Assembly: GCF_000002985.6 (NCBI RefSeq)
Contig: NC_003282.8
Span: forward strand, 2,480,001 to 2,544,000
From: Caenorhabditis elegans
Lineage: Eukaryota; Nematoda; Chromadorea; Rhabditida; Rhabditidae
Direction: 5' to 3'
Length of the DNA stretch: 64,000 nt
Positions 53,735 through 64,000 of the stretch are shown here, piece after piece. Position 1 is the stretch's first letter. The number at the start of each line of letters is the position of its first letter. The translations under genes were made by a program, and so were the position numbers. The notes below the pieces were generated by a model. That model ran no database searches and was not told the origin of the DNA. It saw only the letters and a program-made list of their open reading frames with translations.

Positions 53735-56700
53735 TAAAAAATTGTAGAGCTCAAAATTTCCTATACTTTGTCAGTTTAAAGTTTTTCTATAGCTCTACCC
53801 TGCGCTGAGTTACAAGCCTTTAAAGTGAGAGAGCGTAGGGAAGGGGGAGACGCAGACACGCTCCTCGCCTGCGTCTCCCTTTCCCCCACACTGTCTTCTT
53901 GTGCAAACTTTAACCTCGTGTATCTTTGCGGAGGGAAATGCTAGAAAAAAGTTTTTAACTAACAAAATATAGGAAATTTTATGTTCTACAACTTAGCAAC
54001 TTTTTGGAGAAATTTTCAGTTTTGGAGTTATTGAAGACCGAATTTTTTAAATTAAAATAATGTTTGGGGATGTTAAGTTTTTTTGGCCCAAATGTTCCGA
54101 GCTAGAATGATAACTCAATAAAACTTCTTCTCTTTTCGAAAAAATGAAATTCATTGCCATGTTTTGAAACTTCCGGAACCACAAGAGGGGCACCATCAAA
54201 ATATCCGTTTTTCATAATTTGCGTATGTATCCATGTATCCATCTACTGCAGATGACATTCTTTTGTTTCTTTTTTTGTGCACTTTTACTTCCTCATTCTG
54301 ATTTTATTTATTTTTGGCAATTCTTTTTTGGTTCATTTAGTTTAAAAGGGATATTTTTAAATTCTCTCATTTAAACTGGAATATCTCAAAACCACAAAAC
54401 TTTTCGGAAAAATTGTCAACCAACAAAGTGTAGAGCTGGAAATTTCCTATATTTTGTCAGTTGACAAATTTTTTCCATCACCAGCCGGCGCGGAGTTACT
54501 GGCGTTTGAAATTTGGTAGGTGCGAGAGAGCGAGAGGTGGGGAGACGCAGACGGTGAGCGCGCCTGCGTCTCCCCTCCTCTCACGCTCTTTCACATGGGG
54601 TGTAACGGAAAAGTACATTTCTTTGAAACTATCACGGAGTTCTCCCCTTTCTCATAGAATTTTCGCGCTCCATTGACCTGCCGGACAACGCGTGGGAAAG
54701 TCGTGTTTTCCACACGGACAAATAAATTTAGTTTTACAACTTAAACCGAGCCGCGACGCGACACGCAACGCGCCGTAAATCTACCCCAGATATGGCCGAA
54801 CGAAAATGGCCTAGTTCGGCAAACTCTTCCATTTCTATTTTTGAGGAAAGCCAGAAATCCGTGAACTATCAGCTAAAAAATAGTTTTTCATTCGGAACGA
54901 GACACAATTAACAGAATTTTCGAAAAATGCTGAAACTTTAAATTTTTTTAAAAAAAGTTTTAATATCTCGAAAACGAAAAGTTTTGCAAAGAAATTGTCA
55001 AGAAATAAAATGTAGAGCTGGAAATTTTCTACAATTTGTCAGTTGACAATTTTTTTCTGTCACCATCCTGCGCGGAGTTACTGGCGTTTGAAATTTGATA
55101 GGTGCGAGAGAGCGAGAGGTGTGAGGAGACGCAGGCGGTGAGCGCGTCTGCGTCTACCCTCCTCCCATGCTCTCTCACGGGGCAAACTTTAAACGCTTGT
55201 AACTCTGCGCAGAGTGGTTATAGAAAAAAGTTTTCAAATATGAAAATATAGGAAATTTAAAGAACTACAATTTGTTAGTTGGAAGCTTTTTGGAATTCCA
55301 CTCAGTTTTGGAGAAGAAATTCGGCTGAAACTATAGAGTTTAAAATTTCGCAGAAAAACTGACTAGAAGAAACATTTTTTCTTCACATCCTAGACAGTTT
55401 ATAATCCCATAAAACATCCCTGTTGCCCATGACACCAAAACTTGAATTTTTCAAAAAAAAAAAAATGTGTACGGAGTTTTGACGTACATACCTCAAAAAA
55501 TAAAAAAATTCGGCAATTTTTTTTACCTTAATTTCTAGCTAGAAAGTTATGAAAATGTGTTTTTTTTTTGCTTCAATTAATTGTAAATTTTCGGCAAATT
55601 AATTTTTTTTTGAAAAGGAAAGCTCTTTGCTCCGTTATTTATGTACTAGTATACACATAAAACCACACGAATCTCCTGAATAAAAACAATAGGATTCCTC
55701 GTGTGAAGAAGAGAAGAAGCTCATACATTTTCTAGGAGCATTTAATGTTTTCTTTTCAGGGAGCACCAATCGGTTTTTGGTGAAGCCGGAGTCAGGACGT
55801 TTTCAGAATAGTCAGCGGGATTTTTTAAAATTTTTTTGTTATGTTTTTTGCGAACTTTATTTGTATGTTTTCGTATTTTTTGTAGCTTAAAAAAGCTTCA
55901 GCTTTTTATTTAAGACCAACATTTTCAAATTCTAATTATCTTAAAAACTAATGAAGATATAGAAAATTTGTCAGCTACAAGTTTGTAGAAATAAAAAATA
56001 AAAAAATTTCCTACATTTCCTTAGTTGAAAGTTTGCCAACAGCCCTACCCTGCGCGGAGTTACAAGCTTTCAAAGCTTAAACGATGAGAGAGCGTAGGGG
56101 TCGAGGAGACCCCGGTCACCTGCGTCTCCTTTCTCCCACGATCTCTCTTTCTACAACCTTGTAACTCCGTACAGGATAGTGCTGGTAAAAAGTTATGAAT
56201 TAACAAATTGTAGAACATTTTTAGTTCCATAATTTGTTAGTTAACATTTTCTTTTCTAAAACTTTTTCTTTTTGAGATACTTGTCTCAAAACTTCTAAAA
56301 AAGGCACTTATTTTTCAAAAAAAAAAAATCAAGTTCTGGTGTCAGTTCTGTGGCAACATGGAAGTTTTATAGGATTTTGCTCGTTGGGATGTGAAGGAAA
56401 AGTGTGTTTTTCTAGTCAGTTTTTCCGCAAAACGTCAAATTTTCTCAAAAACTGGCAAGAATTCCAATAAGTTTTCAACTAACCTTTTTAAAACGTTAAA
56501 TTTCCTATGTTTTCTTAACTGAAAACTTTTTTGTATCACCACCCTGCGCGGAGTTACAAGCGTTTAAAGTTTGCCCAGTGAGAGAGCGTGGGAGGAGGGG
56601 AGACGCAGACGCGCTCGCCACCTGCGTCTCCCCCTTCTCCACGCTGTCTCGCGCAATTATTAAATTTCAAACGCTTGTATCTCCGCGCAGGGTGGTGATA

Positions 56701-57345
56701 GAAACAAGTTGTCAACTTACAAAATGTAGGGAATTTTAAGCTCTACATTTTGTTAGTTACCAATTGTTTCTAACAATTTTAGTTTTTGAGATAGTTCCAA
56801 TTTTAGTTTCAATTTTTTGAAAGAAATCTCCCTTATCACTCAACCATTTTCATTTTTTCTAGTTTTCCAGCAAAACATACTTCAAAAACCTCCACACATA
56901 GTGATGAATCCTAGAAAAGTCTCTAAAATTCATGTTTTTGATCGCCGATTTCCACCACCTTTCGATTTCGTGGAATTTTTAATGAATCTGCTCTCCTCGC
57001 ATTTTTTATATTTTTTCCGTGATTTTCTGCTTCCGTTTTTTTGCGGGAAAACTAACATTTGTTGACTGAAATGGATAAGTCAATTATTATAATTTTCAAT
57101 TTTCAAACTATACGGTTTTTTTTCAAAAAATTTGAAAAATAATTTCAAATTTTGAAAATGTTTAGATTTAATATATAGTTTGTTAACTTTTGATCTACCA
57201 TTTTTTGATAGTTTTTCCTCAAAAGACGCGAGAGATAATGATAAAAGGGGAGACGCAGGTAGACACTCACTCACTCTACCAACTTTAGACGCTTGTAACT
57301 TTGCGGAGAGTAGAAATGCAAAAAAGTTGTCAACTAGCAAAATGT
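53735..57345. repeat. Cluster of palindromic GAGACGCAG elements
   Basis: Copies at about 53735-53985, 54425-54640, 55000-55265, 55960-56230 and 56495-56745, with a partial copy at 57225-57345. Each is an inverted repeat: outer arms TTGTCAGTTGACAA.. / AACTTACAAAATGTAGG, then CTGCGCGGAGTTACAAGCG / CGCTTGTAACTCTGCGCAG, then a core GAGAGAGCG..GGGGAGACGCAG / CTGCGTCTCCCC..CGCTCTC. A diverged copy is at 59990-60290. Spacing DNA is AT-rich. Confidence 0.8.
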
Positions 57346-57875
57346 AGAGCTTGAAATTTCCTACTTTATCCGTTTAAAAAATGTTTAAAAAACTTTGTCC
57401 TGTGCGGAGCAACAAAGCTTCAAAGTTGTACCTGCGTCAACTCTGCGAAAAATTGAGTTTTTAAAATTTTTAAAAAATATCAAGGTATAGAACATTTTCA
57501 GCTCTAAACTTTGTTGGCTACAAATGTTTTCCCGTAGATTCCCAGAATCTTCTCAAAATTTCAACTTTTCTTCCCTAATATTCTGCAAATCCAGTCACCA
57601 ATTGACCTAATTAAGGCCCCAAGCACTCTCGGGGAGCGCAAAATTGGGGTAATTTCAGGCTAAAGAGCACACTGCTCTGAGCATCTTGTGACACTTTTTA
57701 ATCCTTCTGGGTAGGTGTTTAGTGACGTGTAACAGTTTTTAGGAGTGTTTATTGGAAAAAAAAAATTTTTTGAATATTTTTTAAGTTAGAAAAAAATTCC
57801 CTCAAACCCCCCTTCTCGTACAAGTTTGATCTTATAGTCAGCAAATAAGTATCCCCAAAGAAATAAAACATTTCA

Positions 57876-58091
57876 TTATAACTCCTGCTCCATGTGCTTC
57901 AAAATGTAATTCTGTCGGGCGGGGAGCTCCTTGACAATTGAATTTTCGATAACTTCTTGAGTCCCCCACCACTGTCGCTGCTCCGGTGAATAATGGAATT
58001 TATTTATAACCCCCTCTACAATGTGTATATGCACATATTTTGGCGATGAACACTTTTTTTTCAGAAAATTGGGAGTTTTCCAATTTTTCAA
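57876..58091 (-). CDS. Possible small exon or ORF, unidentified
   Basis: A 71-codon minus-strand frame ends in TAA at 57878-57876. It is GC-richer than its surroundings, free of the local repeats, and reads INKFHYSPEQRQWWGTQEVI then KELPARQNYILKHMEQEL at its C-terminus, with ordinary-looking amino-acid composition and an ATTTTGAAGCACATGGAG codon run. The first ~18 residues, encoded by T-rich DNA, look non-coding, so it may be a terminal exon whose acceptor I cannot place. It may equally be a chance ORF. Confidence 0.25.
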   Translation of the reverse strand: MKNWKTPNFLKKKCSSPKYVHIHIVEGVINKFHYSPEQRQWWGTQEVIENSIVKELPARQNYILKHMEQEL

Positions 58092-58149
58092 TGCAAAATT
58101 CGAATTCCCAGATCATTTTCACATCTCACCATCCATTATCAGAGCTCTA

Positions 58150-61095
58150 GCTTAAATTTGCGTAAAATCAAGTGTATTGGGTTACTGTAGTCGGTGTTTG
58201 CGCGTACTTTTGGGGCTACAGTAACCCAAAAATATTGAACAGTAGGCAGTTTGATTTAGAAAAAATGTATAAGTTAAATTTTAGCAAAAAAATTGAATTT
58301 GGTAATTTGGTAACAAATGTTTTTTTTTTCAATTGGAAAAAAAGAATTAAGATTACACTTTCCAATTTTACAGGCGTTTAAAATTTTTTCAGCAAAAAAA
58401 TGTTTTGAAATTCGAAGTCCCTGCCTCTTTTTATGTCGAACCCTAAATTTTTAGAGCTCTAGCTTAAAATTGCGTAAAATCAAGTGTATTCGGTTACGGT
58501 AGTCGGTGTTTGCGTACTCTTGGGGCTACAGTAACCCAGAACTTTTAAATTTAAGCTAGATATGCTAAGAGGGAGTTTGTAGAGTTAAAATTTAGTGAGA
58601 ATTTGAATTTAATAGTGTTATGTTTCAGAAAAATCATCGAGAATCAGAAAATCTGATTTCGAAATACTTCCAAAAACTCGAAACAAAATGAACTGTTTTT
58701 TTCTTTTTTAAATTCAAATTTCTCGTCACTTTTCACCACTAGGCGTGAATTTTCATAACTCTTTCTCGTATTTGCGTCAAATTCGGTGTGTTAGGTTACG
58801 GTAGTCGGCGGTTGCGTACTTTTGGGGCTACAGTAACCCTAAATTTCAACGAATAGCACTGGAAATGTGGAAAAACATTTTTTTTTCATTGAAATTTTTT
58901 AAAAATTTTAATTTTTGCCGCTAAATTCAACATTTGAGAACATACCGGAAAAGTACCTTTGATTTTTAATCTTATAATATTAAGTTTAGAATGCATTTTT
59001 AATTTTGTTTTTGAACTTATTTTTGTGTTGGAAAAAAGAAATGTTATTTAAAAATTTCCAAAAAAAAAAATTCAAAAAAATTTTTTTATTATTATTATGG
59101 AAAATACTTTTAAATTGTGATTCCTTAAGAATTTTGTTGCAATCTTTTTTTTTTGGACTAGGCTTTAGCTCAATTTTCATATTTTCGGGTTACTGTAGCT
59201 CCAAAAGTACGCAAACACAGACCCTAAAGCACAGGATTTTACGAGATTTAGGGTTTGAGCTGTAAATTTACGAAGAGTACGAATTTCTTATAGAAAGTTT
59301 GTAGAAATTTTTTTTCTCGTCTGAGAACTTTTTTTTAGAATTTTAAACACATTTTTCATACTCGAAAAAAGTTTTCAAAAAATCCACCATTTATCCAAAA
59401 TTGTGAATTTAATTCTTCCTTCATTTTAATATTTTTTAACCCTTTTTAATTACTGTAGCCCAAAAGTACAAAAAAACCAACTACCGTATCCTAGTGCGCC
59501 AAATGTGACAAAATTTTGAATTAGAGCTCTGAAAGTTTATTGTTAGATGTAGAAAATGATGGAGAACACGAAATAAATCAGTATCATTTTTCTGAAAAGT
59601 TCAAAAGAATTCCTTATTTCACTCGAAAAGCCGAAAAGCTTTTGGTTTTCAATCGCAAATCTTATTTTGCAAAATTCTATACGGATTATGGGTCAGAAAA
59701 ATGAATACGTATTTCTTATAAATCCACGTGACAAATATGGAGATTAAAATTGATAATACTAGTAGTAGGTGGATTGATATTTAATTTATAAACTTTGCCA
59801 TAAATATATTATTTCGTAATTTGTCATATATATTTGATTAGGCCAAAGTATATTTTTTAGCTGTAAATGTTTAGTGAAACATTTTCTACTTGGGTTTGAT
59901 GTTTTTTAAATGAAAAAAATCAATAATAAATATATATTCTAAAATAAAAACACTTTTTGAAAGCTCATCTTTGCGCGTGGTTGACCAATCTCTTACCATT
60001 TTCAAACTACTTTATCTCGGCGCAGAATGATATTTTCAAAATGTTATCAACTAATAGAATATAGAAAAATTTTCGGTCTACAATTTACTAGTTGACAACT
60101 TTTTGATAACTTTATTGGCCGCGGAGTTATAGCTTTTTCAAAGTTGCAACCCCTGAGCAGGGTGGGCACTTCCGCAGACTTACTAATTTCAAATCATTAT
60201 CACTCCGCGCAGAATAAATCTTTAAAAAATTTGCAATACATCAAAATATAGAAAATTTAAAGTTTTACAATTCGTTAGTTGAAAACTTTTTCGTAGCTCT
60301 TTTAGTTTTTGAGAAATTTCCATTTTCAATTTACAATTATTTTGTTTCAATACTTCTACTCAAAATGTATCTCTTGCACACCCATTACATCAACTTCACA
60401 ATTTTGAACTCAATTTTGATCTGAAATCATTTTATAAAAATATTAAAGTAATCCTCAATATAATACAATTTTTTTTTCGAAAAATAAGATTTTTTTGAAT
60501 CACTGCTTCTGAGAAAAGGTGTTTTTGCCCATTTTTCTCCATTTTTCTCGTTATTCACTACTCTTGTTGTTGCTCGGCGAGCCTAAACGTATTTGGCCAG
60601 AGGTTTTTGCTCACAAAAGAGAGTTTTCAGTGTGAATAAAAAATATTCACCCAAAAAGAAAAAAAACATAAATTATGTTTTTTGAGGGTCTAGTTTTTCC
60701 TGTCATTTTTGTTTCAAAATTAACATTTCTATTAAAGTTCTAGCTCGATTTTTCAAGTTTCCGGGTTACTGTAGCCTCAAAAGTACGCAAACACAGACTA
60801 CCGTAACCCAACACACCAGCTTTTACGCGATTTTGAGATAGGACTCTAGAATTTTGAATACATTTTTGTATTTTTTTCCGAAAAAAAAATTGGTTATATA
60901 AAATTAAAATTTTTTCTGCTAAATTTGAAGAAAAAATTTAATAAACTGTTGTAAAATTTTAGGGGTGAATTTCTATATATTTCAACTATGAAATTACGTT
61001 TTTCGTTTTTCAAAATTTCTGGCTACTGTACCCCCGAAAGTACGCAAACACCGACTACCTTAACCTAACACACCTGATTTTACGCCATTTTGAGC
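58150..61095. repeat. Dispersed GGTTACTGTAG..TTTGCGTACTTTTGGGGC inverted repeats
   Basis: Copies on the plus strand at about 58165-58235, 58470-58550 and 58780-58845, and inverted at 59185-59240, 59450-59510, 60755-60830 and 61015-61085. Each contains GGTTACTGTAGTCGGTGTTTG, CGTACTTTTGGGGCTACAG and an adjoining AGCTCTAGCTTAAAATTGCG. Paired opposite copies could fold as long hairpins. Between them 59270-59990 and 60300-60750 are AT-rich with no gene seen. Confidence 0.75.
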
Positions 61096-61613
61096 TAGAG
61101 CTCTGAAAATTTAGGGTTAGGGGCAAAAAATTACGGAGAATTTGAATTCAAAATTTTATTTCTACGGAAATCATCTTGAATAGCCAAAAATTTACAAAAA
61201 AATGGTGTAAAACTCACATTATCCTATGAACAGTTCAAATTTCATTGCTCTCCTTCTAAAATTTAACTTAAAAAATTGACGTTCACAAGAAAAAAAAAAC
61301 TGAAAACAAGAAAAAAAACGCGTTGAAAATTAGTTTCAGCACAAACAATTATTTTTATTTTTTTTCTTCCAGCGAGGAGACTCGAGACGCAAAAAATTGA
61401 ACATGTGTCTAGTTTGCAAGCTTTTTCTTATTTTTTATAGTTAGCGGATTCTCTGGGTTTTCCCGTTCGGAAAAAATATTTTTTCAGTGGTTCATAAGTT
61501 TTTCTGCAATGTTTCACTAAGATATTCAAATTTCTTGTAATTTTCTACCCCTGGATTTAAATTTCAAGAGCTCTAGCTCAAAAATGCGTAGAGTCTGGTG
61601 CTTTGAATTACGA

Positions 61614-61893
61614 ACCTAAGAAGCCTGAGCCTAAGACTAAGCAAAAGCCTAAGAATACACCGAAGATTAAACCTAAGCCTAAACCTAAGCCTAAGCCTAA
61701 GCTTAACTAACCCTAAATAGCGTACGCTCCCCACTGACGACAAACCTAAATCTAAGCCTAAGCCTAAACATAAACCTCAACCGAAGCCTACGCCTAAGCC
61801 TATGCCTACGCCTAAGCCTAAGCCTAACCCTAAGCCTAAGCCTAAACCTAGGCCCAGGCCTAAGCCTAAAACTAAGCCTAATTGTAAGCCTAA
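61614..61893. repeat. Interstitial telomere-like repeat, (GCCTAA)n
   Basis: About 280 bp of imperfect AAGCCTAAGCCTAAACCTA units, the complement of the nematode telomere repeat TTAGGC. It is interrupted at 61712-61745 by a short non-repeat stretch. Units drift (ACCTAA, GCCTAC, CCCAGG), so it is old. Confidence 0.95.
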
Positions 61894-62325
61894 GTGGTAC
61901 ACAAATTTTTTTTTTCTTTTCTGAATTAAAAAATGTACCCAATAAAAAAAATCCCCAATTTTTTCTTGAAAAAAGCTAATCTATATGTTAGTACACACTA
62001 CTCATTTTTGAAAAAAAAAATTTGCCAAAAAAGATCAAAGAGGCGCCGCCGACAGAGAAGTGCACATGAATTATATTCAGCTGGAAATTGGAAACTGAGA
62101 GAAATCTGAATAAAACATAATTTTTTTCTCTTATTTCCGTTGCTTGCAGTGTTCCCTTTGCCAATTTCCTCTGAGCTCCCCGAGCCCGTCAAGAGCTCCT
62201 CCTATTTTTTCTTCGATTTTTCCCATTATTCGCTGGTTTTCTTGATTTTTTTCGATTGGAAAAATGAGAAATATAATTATTTAAGTAATAAAATTGTAAT
62301 TTTCAGAAAATTCGGGAATGACAAA
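61894..62325 (+). promoter_or_regulatory. Upstream region of the GPCR gene
   Basis: Contains a GC-rich patch (AGAGGCGCCGCCGACAGAG), a TTGCTTGCAG acceptor at 62141-62150 that could open a 5' exon rich in Ser/Pro codons, and a TTTTCAG acceptor at 62300-62306 before the first coding exon. The leader after the latter holds an upstream ATG (62318) with a four-codon frame overlapping the predicted start. Confidence 0.4.
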
Positions 62326-63736
62326 ATGACCGATTTGGAGATTTGCGATTATGACGAGGTGGGTAATTTTTTTGCTGGAATTTTTTTTTCAAAAAAAATT
62401 TCAAAACTTTTATTTTGATAACAAAATTCTGATTGGTCTTGCCAAGGGCTTTAATTTAAGTATAATCATGACCTACTTCCCACAAATTTGGAAAAAGTTG
62501 GGTCCTGCCACGAAATCCTCGTCGTGTTCGTGGTGGGACCCAATTTTGAAAAATTGTGGAAAGTAGGTCATACTTATACATAAATTAAAGCTCTTGACGT
62601 GCAGAAATTGAATTTTGTATTGGAAAATATTGAAAAATAGTAAAATTTGAGAAAAGTTTTTTTTTTCGGAATTAAAAAAAATCTTCTTCCAGACCACCAA
62701 CAATAGGCAAAACTGTACCGAAGACTACGGCGTATACGATGGATATACACAGACATGCGTTCCTCTACAACTTATACAATTTGAAGATGTGGTTAGTGGA
62801 AAATTTTAAAAATAAGAAGCAGAAAGATTTTTGAACATTTTTGAAAATGTTTTTTTTTTAATTCAGAATTTTCCCAATTTCTGAAATCCACAATTTTAAA
62901 TATTGTTTTTGCACTCAGCTTGCCGAGAGCTTCAATTTAAGTATAATCATGCCTAGGTTCCTATTACTTTGGGTCCCGCCACGAAAATCTACAGTAACAT
63001 CGGGATTTCGTTACGGGACCCAGAATTCTCAATTTCATAGGAAGTAGGTCATGGTTATACTCGAATTAAAGCACTTGATGAGGAAAATTTAGTTTTAATA
63101 ATGAAATCTGAGAAAAAGTGGAAATTTTTTTTGTTCAAAGTATTCAAAATGTATTTAAAATTTTCAAAAATCACAATATTAACTTTTACTTTTGCATCAA
63201 GCTTGTCGAGAGCTTTAATTTAAGTATAATCATGACCAAGTTTGCTTCAAATTGGGTCCCGCCACGAAAACCTACAGTAACCAAGGAATTTCGTGGCGGG
63301 ACCCAACTTTTTTAAAAATTAACGGAATATGGTCATGATTATACTTAAAATAGAGCTCTTGGTATGTAAAATTCAGATTCAATAACAAAATTTGACAAAA
63401 AGCTGAAGATTTTTCGAAATTTGAAAAAAAACATTTTTTTTTCAACTTTCAAATTTTTTATCATATACTTTTAGAATCTACTTTTTTAACTCAAATTTCA
63501 CTACAATTTGACCTAACTGACACATTCGAACTAATTCCAGCTCCACTAATCTCTGAATTGCTCCAATTAAATTAAAACGCGGTTTCCCGACTTGTTTTTG
63601 TTATTTTCCATCACTTTTTTTGCAGGAAAATGATGTGAAATTGCAAATAATCTATGGAATTATATTGCCAGTTCTTGCGGTTCTTGTTGTTGTTTCCAAT
63701 AGTGTTGTTATATTGGTCTTGAGCCAGCAAAAATCG
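62326..63736 (+). CDS. Rhodopsin-like peptide GPCR, N-terminal exons (continues past window)
   Basis: Three exons, 62326-62358, 62693-62791 and 63626-63736, join in phase 0 to 81 codons and continue beyond the right edge after GTAAGT. The N-terminus (MTDLEICDYDE..) has no signal peptide, carries an N-glycosylation sequon (NCT) and two further cysteines, then the first transmembrane helix at about residues 49-75 (IILPVLAVLVVVSNSVVIL) with the conserved Asn of the class A GN motif (here SN) and a short loop LSQQKS. The wording of TM1 is reminiscent of the sex-peptide-receptor / myoinhibitory-peptide receptor group, but one helix cannot settle this. The product would be a plasma-membrane receptor signalling through G proteins. 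Confidence 0.75.
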
Positions 63737-64000
63737 GTAAGTGTGGGGGGGGGGGGGGTGAGTTGGGCCTCTACATCTTGAAAAAAAAATTTCCGAATGT
63801 AATCTTCCGAAAAAGATATAGAAAATTTTGAATTCAGCTTGCCAAGAGCTTCAAAATGAGTATAATCATGACTAGGTTCCGTTAAGATTGAGAAAACTTG
63901 GGTCTCACCACGAAAAATGAAATTCCTTGGAAAATTCCTACTGTAGGTTGGTTTTCGTGGCGAGACCCGGATTTTCAGAACCTAGTCATGATTATACATA
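62440..64000. repeat. Four palindromic TTTAAGTATAATCATGAC repeats in GPCR introns
   Basis: Copies at about 62448-62594, 62930-63075, 63213-63362 and 63847-64000, the same family as at 400-2225. Each has arms AATTTAAGTATAATCATGAC / GTCATGATTATACTT and an inner hairpin GGGTCCCGCCACGAAAA / TTCGTGGCGGGACCC. Confidence 0.85.

Noticed and set aside
61703..61942. Arg/Leu-rich minus-strand ORF (RLRLRLRLR)
   Set aside because: It reads the telomere-like TTAGGC repeat in one frame.

Overview
The window is nuclear DNA of a Caenorhabditis nematode, almost certainly C. elegans. The evidence is a 1,610-bp Tc1 element with TA target duplications, degenerate TTAGGC-type telomeric repeats, very short introns ending in TTTTCAG, AT-rich intergenic DNA full of palindromic elements, and nematode-specific protein families such as WSN. 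From memory, unverified, the gene order fits the Y69A2A region of chromosome IV.

Layout. 1-218: last exon of an unidentified gene. 2257-4112 (+): secreted phospholipase A2. 4.2-8.7 kb: a palindromic element, a Tc1 copy with a nonsense codon, a relic of a duplicated first exon, and a CCTGCCTAC-type minisatellite. 8862-14063 (+): receptor-type tyrosine phosphatase with a WSN ectodomain and tandemly duplicated exons. 14552-15167 (-): CCDC12/Cwf18 splicing factor. 15749-17417 (+): mitochondrial ATP synthase gamma subunit. 17817-50107 (+): exportin-4 ortholog, 17 exons and 1,120 codons spread over 32 kb. Its introns carry most of the repeats in the window and two antisense nested genes for secreted proteins: a four-exon 209-aa protein in intron 5 and a 56-aa six-cysteine peptide in intron 7. 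50.1-62.3 kb: about 12 kb without a convincing gene, made of minisatellites, palindromic repeats and an interstitial telomere-like block. 62326-63736 (+): first three coding exons of a rhodopsin-like peptide GPCR that runs off the right edge.

How it fits together. CCDC12 and ATP synthase gamma are divergent housekeeping genes sharing a ~580-bp promoter region. ATP synthase gamma and XPO4 are head to tail at operon-like spacing. The two nested secreted genes, the phospholipase and the phosphatase look like nematode-specific, fast-evolving genes embedded in repeat-rich arm DNA. XPO4 exons were joined by eye from splice consensus, reading phase and similarity to vertebrate exportin-4. All 17 join in frame.
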